From Phycisphaerales bacterium (GTDB lineage: Bacteria > Planctomycetota > Phycisphaerae > Phycisphaerales > SM1A02), in assembly GCA_018882625.1 (NCBI GenBank), contig VERO01000021.1, forward strand, positions 1 to 16,226: a stretch of 16,226 nt of DNA, in the 5' to 3' direction. The notes below the pieces were generated by a model that saw only the letters and a program-made list of their open reading frames with translations, was not told the origin of the DNA and did no database searches. Shown here one piece after another: positions 1-7,265 of the stretch. Each line of letters begins with the position of its first letter. The first letter of the stretch is position 1. A program made the translations under genes and the position numbers.

Positions 1-1101
1 GCGGTGGCGCGGGTGATTTCCTTCGCGGATGAGGGCACGGCGTTCATCTTCGGGAAGGCTGCAGACGATGGAGGTCCGTGGGGGTTCATCTTTGCGGTGA
101 AGGTGCTGCCGATCATCATCTTCTTCGCGTCACTCATGGCTGTGCTCTACCACCTTGGGGTCATGCAGCGCGTGATCGCGATCTTCGCATGGGGCATCCG
201 CACGGTGATGGGCGTGACCGGGACGGAGTCCCTCTCCGCGGCCGCGAACATCTTCGTCGGGCAGACTGAGGCGCCCCTGACCATCAGGCCGTTCATCGCA
301 GGCCTCACTCGCTCCCAGGTGATGTGCGTGATGGCGTGCGGATTCGCGACGATCGCAGGATCGGTGATGGCCGCGTACATCGCGCTTCTTGGCGGGACCG
401 ATGAGGCGGCGCGCATCCTGGTGGCCAAGCACTTCATCACGGCGAGCGTGATGTCCGCGCCTGCGGCGATCGTGATGGCCAAGGTGATGATGCCGGAGAC
501 AGGAACGCCGCGGGAGGAGTCCCTCGCCTCGATGCGGTCGATGCCGAGCGCCTCCGCAAACGTCGTGGATGCCGCGGCGGTGGGCGCGAGCGATGGGCTG
601 CGGCTTGCGCTGAACGTGGCGGCGATGCTGGTCGCCTTCGTGGCGCTGATCGCGCTGCTGAACTACCCGCTCGCTGCGCTCAGCGAGCTGGAGCCGGTGG
701 CCGCCCTTCGCGCGCAGTGGGGAATCCCGGTGCTGACCTTCCAGAACATCCTCGGGATGCTGCTGAAGCCCCTCGCCTGGTGCATGGGCGCGGGGCCCGA
801 CTCCGCGGCGCTGGGGTCGCTCATGGGGCAGCAGGTGATCGCCACCGAGTTCGTCGCCTACGCGGACCTCGCGCGCATGAAGGACTCGGGTGCGATCTCG
901 CCGCGCGGTGCTCAGGTCGCGACATTTGCGCTGTGCGGATTCGCGAACCTGCCGTCGATCGCGATCCAGATCGGGGGGCTCAGCGCGCTCGCGCCGGAGC
1001 GCCGCAGCGACTTTGCCTCGATCGCGCCGCGTGCGATGGTTGCGGGGGCGCTCGCCTGCTGGATGACAGGATCCGTCGCTTCGGTGCTGCTGCCTGGGTG
1101 A
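1..1101 (+). CDS. Concentrative nucleoside transporter (CNT/NupC family), 5' end cut by window
   Basis: This is an inner-membrane symporter expected to import nucleosides with Na+ or H+. The reading frame is open through base 1, so the GTG at 4 is probably not the real start and the N-terminal helices lie outside the window. About 366 codons are present; family members have about 400 or more. The hallmark motif GQTEAPLTIRPFI lies near residues 89-101, the C-terminal motif GFANLPSIAIQIGGLSALAP near 312-331, and several hydrophobic helices are evident. The family signature G-x-K-x3-N-E-F-V-A reads G-Q-Q-V-I-A-T-E-F-V-A at 826-858, so both the Lys and the Asn are replaced. The GQTEAPL form resembles alphaproteobacterial and animal CNTs more than E. 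coli NupC. The gene converges on fumC with a 41-base gap. Family assignment is firm; the substrate is inferred. Confidence 0.93.
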   Translation, partial: AVARVISFADEGTAFIFGKAADDGGPWGFIFAVKVLPIIIFFASLMAVLYHLGVMQRVIAIFAWGIRTVMGVTGTESLSAAANIFVGQTEAPLTIRPFIAGLTRSQVMCVMACGFATIAGSVMAAYIALLGGTDEAARILVAKHFITASVMSAPAAIVMAKVMMPETGTPREESLASMRSMPSASANVVDAAAVGASDGLRLALNVAAMLVAFVALIALLNYPLAALSELEPVAALRAQWGIPVLTFQNILGMLLKPLAWCMGAGPDSAALGSLMGQQVIATEFVAYADLARMKDSGAISPRGAQVATFALCGFANLPSIAIQIGGLSALAPERRSDFASIAPRAMVAGALACWMTGSVASVLLPG

Positions 1102-1142
1102 GCGATCGCAGTCGGCGACGGCCAGCGGGCCAGGGAATGCGC

Positions 1143-2630
1143 TTAGCCGCCGCCCGGGCCCTTGCCGCCGGGCTTGGTCATCGCGGTGGCATCGAGCAGC
1201 CGGTCGAGCTGCCTGTGGTCGAGGATGCCCGTGCGGGTGCAGTACTCGCGGATCGTCTCGCCGGTCTTCAGCGCATCCTTGGCCATCGCGGCCGCGGCGT
1301 CGTAGCCGATCACCGGCGCCAGCGAGGTGACCATCATGAGGCTCCGCTCGACAGTGGCGGCTGCCGCCGGCGTGGGTTCGAGGCCCGCGATGCACTTGTC
1401 CTGAAGGATGAGGCACGCGTTCGCGAGCAGCTCGACCGACTCGAGAAGGCGCTCGGAGATGACCGGCATGGCCATGTTGAGCTCCAGCACCGATCCGACC
1501 CCGCCGAGCGCTGCGCACGCGATGGCCGCATCGTTGCCCATCACCTGGCATGCGACCATGATCACGCTCTCGCAGATCACCGGGTTCACCTTTCCGGGCA
1601 TGATGGAGGATCCGGGCTGCGTGGCTGGAAGCGCCAGCTCGCCGAGGCCGCAGCGCGGCCCAGAGCCGAGCCACCGGATGTCGTTGGCGACCTTGGTGAG
1701 CGAGACCGCGATGGTGCGGAGATGGCCATGCGCCTCCACCACGCAGTCGCGCGTGGCCTGCGCCTCCACATGGTTGCGCGCCTCGGCGAATCGGATGCCG
1801 GTCGCGCGGGTGAGGCGAGCGCATACCTTGGCGCCCAGCTTGGGGTGCGCATTGATGCCGGTGCCGACGGCGGTGCCGCCAATGGGCAGGTTGCCGGCCA
1901 GCGCCGCAGCCGCCATCGACGCGCGTCGGATGCCCTCCTCGACCTGCGCGGCGTACCCCGAGAACTCCTGTCCGAGCCGGATCGGAGTCGCATCCATCAG
2001 GTGCGTGCGGCCGATCTTCACGATGCGGTCCCATGCCTTGGCCTTGGTGCGCAGTCCCTTGGCCAGCCGGTCCAGCGCGGGCACCAGGACCTCGTGGATC
2101 GCTACCGCTCCAGCCACCTGCATCGAGGTCGGGAAGGTGTCGTTGGAGCTCTGCCCGCAGTTGACGTCGTCGTTGGGGTGGACGGGGTGCTTCGATCCGA
2201 TCGGCTTGCCGGCGCGGCGGCTGGCCACGTTGGCAATCACCTCATTCACGTTCATGTTGGTCGACGTTCCCGAGCCCGTCTGGAACACGTCGATCGGGAA
2301 GTGGCGCATGAACTCCGGATCGTGGCCGGGCGTCCCGTCGGGCTCGAGGGCGGCAAGGATCTCGTGGCACGCGCCCACGATGGCGATCGCCTTGGAGCGT
2401 CCGAGCGTCCGGAGCTCGGCGTTCGCCTCTGCGCAGCAGCGCTTGAGCAGCACGTGCGCCGCGACCTGCCGTCGGGGCACGGGACGGAACGAGACGGGGA
2501 AGTTCAGGACCGCGCGCTGCGTCGTGGCGCCGTAGAGCGCGTCAGCGGGCACGGACATGTCGCCCATCGAGTCGCTCTCACGACGGGTTGCGGTGCGCCT
2601 TGAAGATCCCTTGGTTCGCGTCGATGCCAT
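1143..2630 (-). CDS. fumC: Class II fumarate hydratase
   Basis: This cytosolic TCA-cycle enzyme interconverts fumarate and (S)-malate without an iron-sulfur cluster. All the family blocks are present in 495 residues: TGSGTSTNMNVNEVIAN, SSNDTFPTSM, GRTHLMDATPI (holding the catalytic His) and the signature GSSIMPGKVNP at about 339-349, which holds the catalytic Ser loop. The ATG at 2630 is supported by a GGAGG at 2638-2642, 7 nt upstream. It is also supported by alignment of ESDSMGDMSVPADALYG with the N-terminus of E. coli FumC, leaving about 17 extra basic residues at the front. The C-terminus carries an unusual glycine-rich tail, GGKGPGGG. An aspartase or argininosuccinate lyase relative is the alternative, but the GRTHLMDATPI block fits fumarase. 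A weak -10-like TAGGAT (complement of 2659-2664) suggests a separate promoter. Confidence 0.95.
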   Translation of the reverse strand: MASTRTKGSSRRTATRRESDSMGDMSVPADALYGATTQRAVLNFPVSFRPVPRRQVAAHVLLKRCCAEANAELRTLGRSKAIAIVGACHEILAALEPDGTPGHDPEFMRHFPIDVFQTGSGTSTNMNVNEVIANVASRRAGKPIGSKHPVHPNDDVNCGQSSNDTFPTSMQVAGAVAIHEVLVPALDRLAKGLRTKAKAWDRIVKIGRTHLMDATPIRLGQEFSGYAAQVEEGIRRASMAAAALAGNLPIGGTAVGTGINAHPKLGAKVCARLTRATGIRFAEARNHVEAQATRDCVVEAHGHLRTIAVSLTKVANDIRWLGSGPRCGLGELALPATQPGSSIMPGKVNPVICESVIMVACQVMGNDAAIACAALGGVGSVLELNMAMPVISERLLESVELLANACLILQDKCIAGLEPTPAAAATVERSLMMVTSLAPVIGYDAAAAMAKDALKTGETIREYCTRTGILDHRQLDRLLDATAMTKPGGKGPGGG

Positions 2631-2708
2631 GCCATAGCCTCCGTGGATTGGGACGGAGATCCTACGGCGGAAGGGGCGGCGAGTCGCGCGTGCGCGTCGT
2701 GCATGACG

Positions 2709-3365
2709 TCAGGGCGGTCTGCGTCGGCGCCGGGCAAGGAGCCCTGGCATTGCGGCAAGAAGCGCAAGCGCCCCGGGAGCTGGGATCAACCCGGCGCTGG
2801 CCCACGATTCGGGCTCGGTGTGCCAGAGGTACTCGAAGATCGCCTTGGGCTGCCCGAAGTCGGATCCGGCGAGCTGGAGCCGCATCCACCCGTAGCTGTA
2901 TCCCTCATTGCCGCTGTTGCGGAACCGGAAGCCGAACAGGTTCTGCGAGCTGTTGAAGTTGAATGCCGCGCTCCCGGTTGTCTCGATGCCTAGGGGTCCG
3001 GAGGCGAATGACGCTGCGCTGCCGATCTCCGTCCTGAACTCCAGGTTGTCGACGAGCGATGCGCTTGAGCCGCCAGCGGCCATGAAGCCCAAGTCGCCCT
3101 GCCCGGCGAGGACCATCGTGCCCACGCCGTAGATGTTGAGGTCCCATCCAGCCACCGCATCGCGCGAGGAGCCGAACGACCCGGTGTTGAGGTCAAGGAA
3201 CAGGCCATCCGCCGTCGAGGGGATGTTGATGCTCACGACACCGCTGTAGACATAGGCGGCGTGCACGGCGGGGACAGCACCGAGCCCGGCGAGCGCGCCG
3301 ATTCCAGCGGTGATGATTCCTCCCGGTCGTGGACCGTGGCTCGTGGGTTGGGGATTGTGTGCCAT
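2709..3365 (-). CDS. Secreted protein with PEP-CTERM-like C-terminal sorting tail
   Basis: This is a 218-residue exported protein of unknown function. Residues about 14-36 form a signal peptide: a hydrophobic Gly/Ala stretch ending PAVHA before AYVYSG. The body is Gly/Ser/Asn-rich and looks beta-structured. The last 25 residues have the three-part PEP-CTERM plan: IPAPGA in place of VPEP, a hydrophobic helix ALALLAAMPGLLA, then RRRRRPP. By established knowledge such tails are handled by an exosortase; PAPG variants are, as I recall, frequent in Phycisphaerales. The frame is open to an ATG at 3419, but I start at 3365 because GGAG (complement of 3373-3376) lies 7 nt upstream and the signal peptide then begins sensibly. 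The gene follows the SDR gene on the same strand, with two inverted repeats in the gap. No ligand or enzyme motif was recognised. Confidence 0.8.
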   Translation of the reverse strand: MAHNPQPTSHGPRPGGIITAGIGALAGLGAVPAVHAAYVYSGVVSINIPSTADGLFLDLNTGSFGSSRDAVAGWDLNIYGVGTMVLAGQGDLGFMAAGGSSASLVDNLEFRTEIGSAASFASGPLGIETTGSAAFNFNSSQNLFGFRFRNSGNEGYSYGWMRLQLAGSDFGQPKAIFEYLWHTEPESWASAGLIPAPGALALLAAMPGLLARRRRRPP

Positions 3366-3372
3366 GGGCATG

Positions 3373-3376
3373 CTCC
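3373..3376 (-). promoter_or_regulatory. Shine-Dalgarno GGAG deciding the start of the PEP-CTERM-like gene
   Basis: GGAG on the minus strand lies 7 nt before the ATG at 3365. It is only 1 nt before the next upstream in-frame ATG (3371), so 3365 is the better start. It directly adjoins an imperfect hairpin (3377-3400) that could affect its accessibility. Confidence 0.5.
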
Positions 3377-3400
3377 GGTGCGGACGTGCAGTCCGACACC
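3377..3400 (-). repeat. Imperfect hairpin next to the PEP-CTERM-like gene's ribosome binding site
   Basis: On the plus strand the arms are GGTG-c-GGAC (3377-3385) and GTCC-ga-CACC (3391-3400), around a 5-nt loop. The hairpin has 8 base pairs with a small internal bulge. In the minus-strand transcript it would sit immediately upstream of the GGAG. It could be a chance structure in GC-rich DNA. Confidence 0.3.
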
Positions 3401-3403
3401 GAA

Positions 3404-3427
3404 CCTTCGAATCCCTCAATTCGAAGG
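3404..3427 (-). repeat. Perfect 8-bp inverted repeat upstream of the PEP-CTERM-like gene
   Basis: CCTTCGAA (3404-3411) and TTCGAAGG (3420-3427) are exact reverse complements separated by 8 nt. They lie in the 93-base gap between the SDR stop and the PEP-CTERM-like start. The repeat could be a dyad operator for the secreted-protein gene, or a hairpin ending the amidotransferase-SDR transcript. No T-run follows it on the minus strand, so a classic intrinsic terminator is not supported. Confidence 0.55.
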
Positions 3428-3458
3428 CAAGCCGAAATCCTGAATTGACCGATCGGCG

Positions 3459-4217
3459 CTACTGGGCCGTGTAGCCGCCGTCCACGGTGACGCACTGGCC
3501 GGTCACGAACGCTGACCCCGTCGAGCAGAGCCAGCGGATTGCCGACGCCACCTCCGAGACGGTCCCGATGCGGCCCAGGGGGTGGTGCGCGATGAGGGCG
3601 GACTTTGCGGCGCTGTCGTGCCCTGCGAAACGGTCGATCATGTCCGTCTGGATCGCGCCCGGGCAGACCGCGTTCACGCGGATCCCCAGTGGGGCGCACT
3701 CGAGCGCCGCCGTCCGGGTGAGGCCGATGACGGCGTGCTTGCTCGCCACGTACACCGACGCACCCGGGAAGCCGAGCTGGCCGGCGATGGACGAGAGGTT
3801 CACGATGGCACCGCCTCCGCGCGCGCGCATCGCAGGGATCTGGTGCTTCATGCCCATGAGGACGCCGCGGACGTTGATGCCCAGGATCCGGTCGCAGAGC
3901 TCCTGGGTCACCTCGGTGACCGGACACCCCGACTGCTCGAGCCCGGCATTGTTCACTGCCGCATCGAGGCCACCAAACTCGCTCACGGCGGCCTGCACGC
4001 TCGCGCGGACGTCGGATTCGACGGAGACGTCGGTGCGCACGAACACGGCCTTGCCGCCAGCAGACTCGATGCGCCGCACGGTGTCCTTGCCTTCGTCAAC
4101 CAGGATGTCGGCGACGATGATGGAGTAGCCGTCGCGGGCCATCTCGATGGCGGTCTCCCGGCCGATCCCTGCGCTCGCCCCGGTGACCAGCGCAACCTTC
4201 GATCGTGCATCGCTCAT
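3459..4217 (-). CDS. Short-chain dehydrogenase/reductase (classical SDR)
   Basis: This is a 252-residue cytosolic NAD(P)-dependent oxidoreductase of the classical SDR family, full length. The Rossmann motif TGASAGIG is at 12-19, an Asp ends beta-strand 2 (VADI, residue 37; this usually favours NAD(H)), NNAG is at 89-92, and the catalytic set is N115, S143, Y156 and K160 (YVASK). The end VTVDGGYTAQ is typical of the family. The substrate cannot be read from sequence. Glucose or 3-oxoacyl reductase-like names are common defaults for such proteins, but nothing here selects one. The start overlaps the upstream amidotransferase stop by 4 nt (ATGA) and has no clear Shine-Dalgarno of its own, so translational coupling is likely. 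That ties it to the amidotransferase operon and perhaps to sugar-nucleotide or surface-glycan metabolism. Confidence 0.92.
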   Translation of the reverse strand: MSDARSKVALVTGASAGIGRETAIEMARDGYSIIVADILVDEGKDTVRRIESAGGKAVFVRTDVSVESDVRASVQAAVSEFGGLDAAVNNAGLEQSGCPVTEVTQELCDRILGINVRGVLMGMKHQIPAMRARGGGAIVNLSSIAGQLGFPGASVYVASKHAVIGLTRTAALECAPLGIRVNAVCPGAIQTDMIDRFAGHDSAAKSALIAHHPLGRIGTVSEVASAIRWLCSTGSAFVTGQCVTVDGGYTAQ

Positions 4218-6082
4218 GGTGCCACAAGCCTAGGCGCACCCGGCAGCTGCGCACGCTGGAACCAGGCCAGCGCGGAGAACACCCTGAAGAGGATCGTGTC
4301 GGGCAGGGCAAGGGCCGCACCCTCCGCGCGGAGCGCCGGAGTGAAGAGTTCTGCCCGAATCGCCGCCTCCAGCGCATCCCTCGGAAGGCCTCGCTGCATG
4401 ACGTACTCGCGCAGCACCTGCGCCGACGGGTTCGTGAATCCCTCCTTCCGAGAGGACCAGCAGATGTCGTCAGGGAGGTTTCCGCTCGCAGCCTTCCGGA
4501 GCACCCACTTGGTCCGTCCATCCCGGTAGATGAGGTCTGTGGACATCCGGAAGCACAGGTCCACGAGCCGGTAGTCGAGGAAGGGGCAGCGTGTCTCGAG
4601 GTTGACGGACATGCTCATCGCGTCACCGTACTGCAGGAGATTGGTGAGGCACGTGCGGTGCGAAAGCTCGAGCTCGCGCGCGAGGTTGCCGCCGGACAGG
4701 GTCACCGACGGCATCTCCGCGCTCGTGCCCACGAGCGCCCCGGCTCCGAGCAGCCTGTTCGCGCCCCAGCGCCGTCCCTGCTCGAGGCGGGCCGTCCGGC
4801 TCATGTGACGGATGAGCTCGAGGAGCGCACGGATTGGTCCGAGCGTACGCACATACTTCAAGGCGGCGCGGGAGGATTGCCCCAGCTGGCCGGCACGGAG
4901 CCTGTCGGCCGCTGCATACATGGAGAAGGGCGGGTATCCGGCGAGCAGCTCGTCGGCGCCCTGGCCCTCCAGCATCACGGTCACGTGCCGGCGCGCTGCG
5001 CGGCACAGCTGCATGTAGGGCACGATCGCCGTGGAGAGGTGGCCGCAGTCGAGGTAGTGCACGCAGTCCTCGAGCACGTCGACCGTCTGCGACGGATCCG
5101 ACTGCGGGATCGCGGTGGACCGGTGCCCGTACATCGATGCGATGCGCTCCGCTGCGGGAAGCTCCGATTGCTCGCGCGGCTCGTACCAGGCCGTGAAGGC
5201 CTCGAGATGGTGACCCCACCTCTGTGAGGTGATCCATGCGATCGATGTGGAGTCGAGACCGCCGGAGAGGCTCAACCCCACCGGCACGTCGCTCCGGAGG
5301 CGAATGCGCACCGCGTCCTCGAGCAGCTCCCCGAACTGCCGGACTGCATCGGCGTCCTCCATGCGCACGCGTTCCGCCGGGAATCTCCAGTAGGGGACCG
5401 GTGCCAGGTCGGCCGGTTCTGCATTGCCAACGCGCACTGCGGCGCCGCATGCGATCGGGAACCGCTCGATGCCTCGGTACCACGACTGCGGCCTCTCGCC
5501 GCCCACGCCAAGCCTGAGGAAGAGCCCGATCGACTCGAGGTCGGGAGCCGGCGCATGTCCCATGAACGCGACGATGCCCTTCGCCTCGGAGCAGAGCACA
5601 AGGCGACCCTCGTGCCGGGCCACATGCAGCGGCTTCACGCCCCATCGGTCGCGGGACACGATGAACTCGCCCCGAGACACGTCGCCGTAGACCAGGCTCC
5701 ACATGCCGTTGAGCCGCGGCAGCGCATCGGTGCCCCAGCGCATCAGGGCCTGCAGCAGGACCTCGGTGTCGGATGATGTGCGGAAGCTCACGCCAAGCGC
5801 GCGCAGCTCGTCGGCGAGCTCCACGTAGTTGTAGATCTCGCCGTTGAAGACGAGGCAGTGCCGGCCGCACTCCGACCAGAAGGGTTGGTTGGCCGCAGCG
5901 CTCGGATCGATGACCGACAGACGGACGTGGCCGAGCGCGAACGAACCGTCAGGGCTGATGTGCACGCCGCACGCATCAGGGCCCCGATGCGCAATGGCGT
6001 CAAGCGCGCGGGAGACGCGCACATGCGCATCCGGAGGAAGCGGATGGCGCCGGGAGCCGAGCACAGCGAAGATGCCGCACAT
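4214..6082 (-). CDS. asnB: Glutamine-hydrolysing asparagine synthetase-type amidotransferase
   Basis: This enzyme uses glutamine ammonia and ATP to amidate an Asp-like carboxylate, through a beta-aspartyl-AMP intermediate in true asparagine synthetase. The N-terminal Ntn glutaminase begins MCGIF, with nucleophile Cys2, HRGPD at 32-36, NGEIYNY at 80-86 and SDTEVL at 104-109. The synthetase domain has the pyrophosphate loop SGGLDST at 273-279 and EGQGADELLAGY at 372-383. The 622-residue length is nearer to B. subtilis AsnB/AsnO and to amidotransferases of EPS/exosortase loci than to the 554-residue E. coli AsnB. The start at 6082 is fixed by the requirement for Cys2 and by GAGGG (complement of 6091-6095) 8 nt upstream. 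The frame stays open to 6151 but that extension is not credible. It is divergent from wecB, so a role in decorating a surface polysaccharide is plausible; plain asparagine synthesis is the alternative. Confidence 0.93.
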   Translation of the reverse strand: MCGIFAVLGSRRHPLPPDAHVRVSRALDAIAHRGPDACGVHISPDGSFALGHVRLSVIDPSAAANQPFWSECGRHCLVFNGEIYNYVELADELRALGVSFRTSSDTEVLLQALMRWGTDALPRLNGMWSLVYGDVSRGEFIVSRDRWGVKPLHVARHEGRLVLCSEAKGIVAFMGHAPAPDLESIGLFLRLGVGGERPQSWYRGIERFPIACGAAVRVGNAEPADLAPVPYWRFPAERVRMEDADAVRQFGELLEDAVRIRLRSDVPVGLSLSGGLDSTSIAWITSQRWGHHLEAFTAWYEPREQSELPAAERIASMYGHRSTAIPQSDPSQTVDVLEDCVHYLDCGHLSTAIVPYMQLCRAARRHVTVMLEGQGADELLAGYPPFSMYAAADRLRAGQLGQSSRAALKYVRTLGPIRALLELIRHMSRTARLEQGRRWGANRLLGAGALVGTSAEMPSVTLSGGNLARELELSHRTCLTNLLQYGDAMSMSVNLETRCPFLDYRLVDLCFRMSTDLIYRDGRTKWVLRKAASGNLPDDICWSSRKEGFTNPSAQVLREYVMQRGLPRDALEAAIRAELFTPALRAEGAALALPDTILFRVFSALAWFQRAQLPGAPRLVAP

Positions 6083-6153
6083 GGTGGACGCCCTCGGGCG
6101 CCGGCGGAAGTCTACGGGGGCGCGGGGAACCACCACTAGACTCGTGCCCACGC
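6083..6153. promoter_or_regulatory. Divergent promoter region between asnB and wecB
   Basis: These 71 bases must hold the 5' signals for both divergent genes. The same -10-like hexamer TAGACT occurs once on each strand: on the plus strand at 6137-6142, 11 nt before the wecB ATG, and on the minus strand (complement of 6109-6114), 26 nt before the asnB ATG. No convincing -35 accompanies either. If the plus-strand copy is real, the wecB mRNA would be nearly leaderless, which agrees with the lack of a Shine-Dalgarno before wecB. Confidence 0.35.
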
Positions 6154-7260
6154 ATGCCGAAGCTCATCGACATCGTCGCCGGCGCCCGCCCTAACTTCAT
6201 GAAGATCGCCCCGATCATGCGCGCCATGGCGGCCCTCGGCGAAGGGGGGCGGTCAGCGCCCGTCGTTCCGCGGCTCGTCCACACGGGGCAGCACTACGAC
6301 CGCCGCATGTCGGGAGACTTTTTCGAGCAGCTCGGGATTCCCGAACCGGACGTGAACCTCGAGTGCGGCTCGGGCACTCAGGCCGAGCAGACCGCGGCCA
6401 TCATGACCAGGTACGAGCGGCTCCTGATCGACGCCCCATCAGGGGCATGCGTGGTGGTTGGGGACGTCACGTCAACCATGGCGTGCACGATCGTGGCGCG
6501 CAAGATGGGGATCCCCGTGGCGCACGTGGAGGCGGGCATCCGCTCGGGCGACTGGAGCATGCCTGAGGAGATCAACAGGGTGGTGACCGACTCGATCACC
6601 AACTGGTTCTTCACGACAAGCGAGGTGGCGAACGCAAACCTCCGCCGCGCCGGCGCCGCGGAGTCCAGCATCTTCTTCGTCGGGAACACGATGATCGACA
6701 CGCTGCTGGCCAACCTTGGCCGTCTCCGCGAGCCCGCATTCTGGGGACCTGAGAAGCTCGAGGCGGGCAAGTACCTCGTGCTGACTCTGCACCGGCCTGC
6801 GAATGTCGACGATCCCGCGTCCCTGCGGCAGCTTCTGGACACGGTCGCGGCGCACCGTCGCGGGCGTGCTGTCGTGTTCCCAGTGCATCCGCGCACTGCG
6901 AAGAGCCTTGAGGCGCTTGGTGGCGTGCCAGAGGGCATCCGGCTCGTCGAGCCGCAGCCCTACCTGGAGTTCATCCACCTCGTGAAGCACTCCTTCGGCG
7001 TGATCACCGACTCCGGCGGCATCACCGAGGAGACGACGGTCATGGGCATCCCGTGCATGACGCTGCGCGGCAGCACTGAGCGTCCCGAGACGGTCACCAT
7101 GGGCACCAACGAGCTGATCGGCACCGATCCTGCCGCGATCCCGCCGGCGATGGCACGGCTGATGGACGGGAAGTGGAAGACGGGTACCATTCCACCGCTC
7201 TGGGATGGGGGCACGGGCGAGCGCATCGTGTCGCACCTTGTGCAGCTCCTGGCGCCGTGA
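6154..7260 (+). CDS. wecB: UDP-N-acetylglucosamine 2-epimerase (non-hydrolysing)
   Basis: This cytosolic enzyme converts UDP-GlcNAc to UDP-ManNAc, a precursor for surface polysaccharides, teichoic-acid-like linkers or ManNAcA-containing glycans. It has 368 residues (E. coli WecB has 376) with GT-B-like Rossmann halves. Visible motifs are GARPNFMK at 10-17, GDVTST at 103-108 (Asp104), HVEAGIRSGD at 124-133, the Glu pair EE at 138-139, LHRPANVDDP at 212-221 (His213), TDSGGITEE at 285-293 and STERPET at 307-313. These match the family's catalytic Asp/Glu/His positions. No Shine-Dalgarno is seen before the ATG, but the N-terminus MPKLIDIVAGARPNF begins exactly where the family does. Five bases separate its stop from the glycosyltransferase start, so the two are probably co-transcribed. 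Confidence 0.95.
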   Translation: MPKLIDIVAGARPNFMKIAPIMRAMAALGEGGRSAPVVPRLVHTGQHYDRRMSGDFFEQLGIPEPDVNLECGSGTQAEQTAAIMTRYERLLIDAPSGACVVVGDVTSTMACTIVARKMGIPVAHVEAGIRSGDWSMPEEINRVVTDSITNWFFTTSEVANANLRRAGAAESSIFFVGNTMIDTLLANLGRLREPAFWGPEKLEAGKYLVLTLHRPANVDDPASLRQLLDTVAAHRRGRAVVFPVHPRTAKSLEALGGVPEGIRLVEPQPYLEFIHLVKHSFGVITDSGGITEETTVMGIPCMTLRGSTERPETVTMGTNELIGTDPAAIPPAMARLMDGKWKTGTIPPLWDGGTGERIVSHLVQLLAP

Positions 7261-7265
7261 CCTGC

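Noticed and set aside
1102..1142. Possible bidirectional terminator between the CNT gene and fumC (GGCC-agcg-GGCC at 1120-1131)
   Set aside because: The stem is only 4 bp with no T-run on either strand; too weak to call in GC-rich DNA.
130..2034. A 634-codon minus-strand frame spanning the CNT gene and the fumC end
   Set aside because: It is an Arg/Gly/His-rich shadow frame overlapping two clear genes; no domain was recognised.
717..2603. A 628-codon plus-strand frame antisense to fumC
   Set aside because: fumC on the other strand has all its family motifs; this frame is a codon-bias artefact with no domain.
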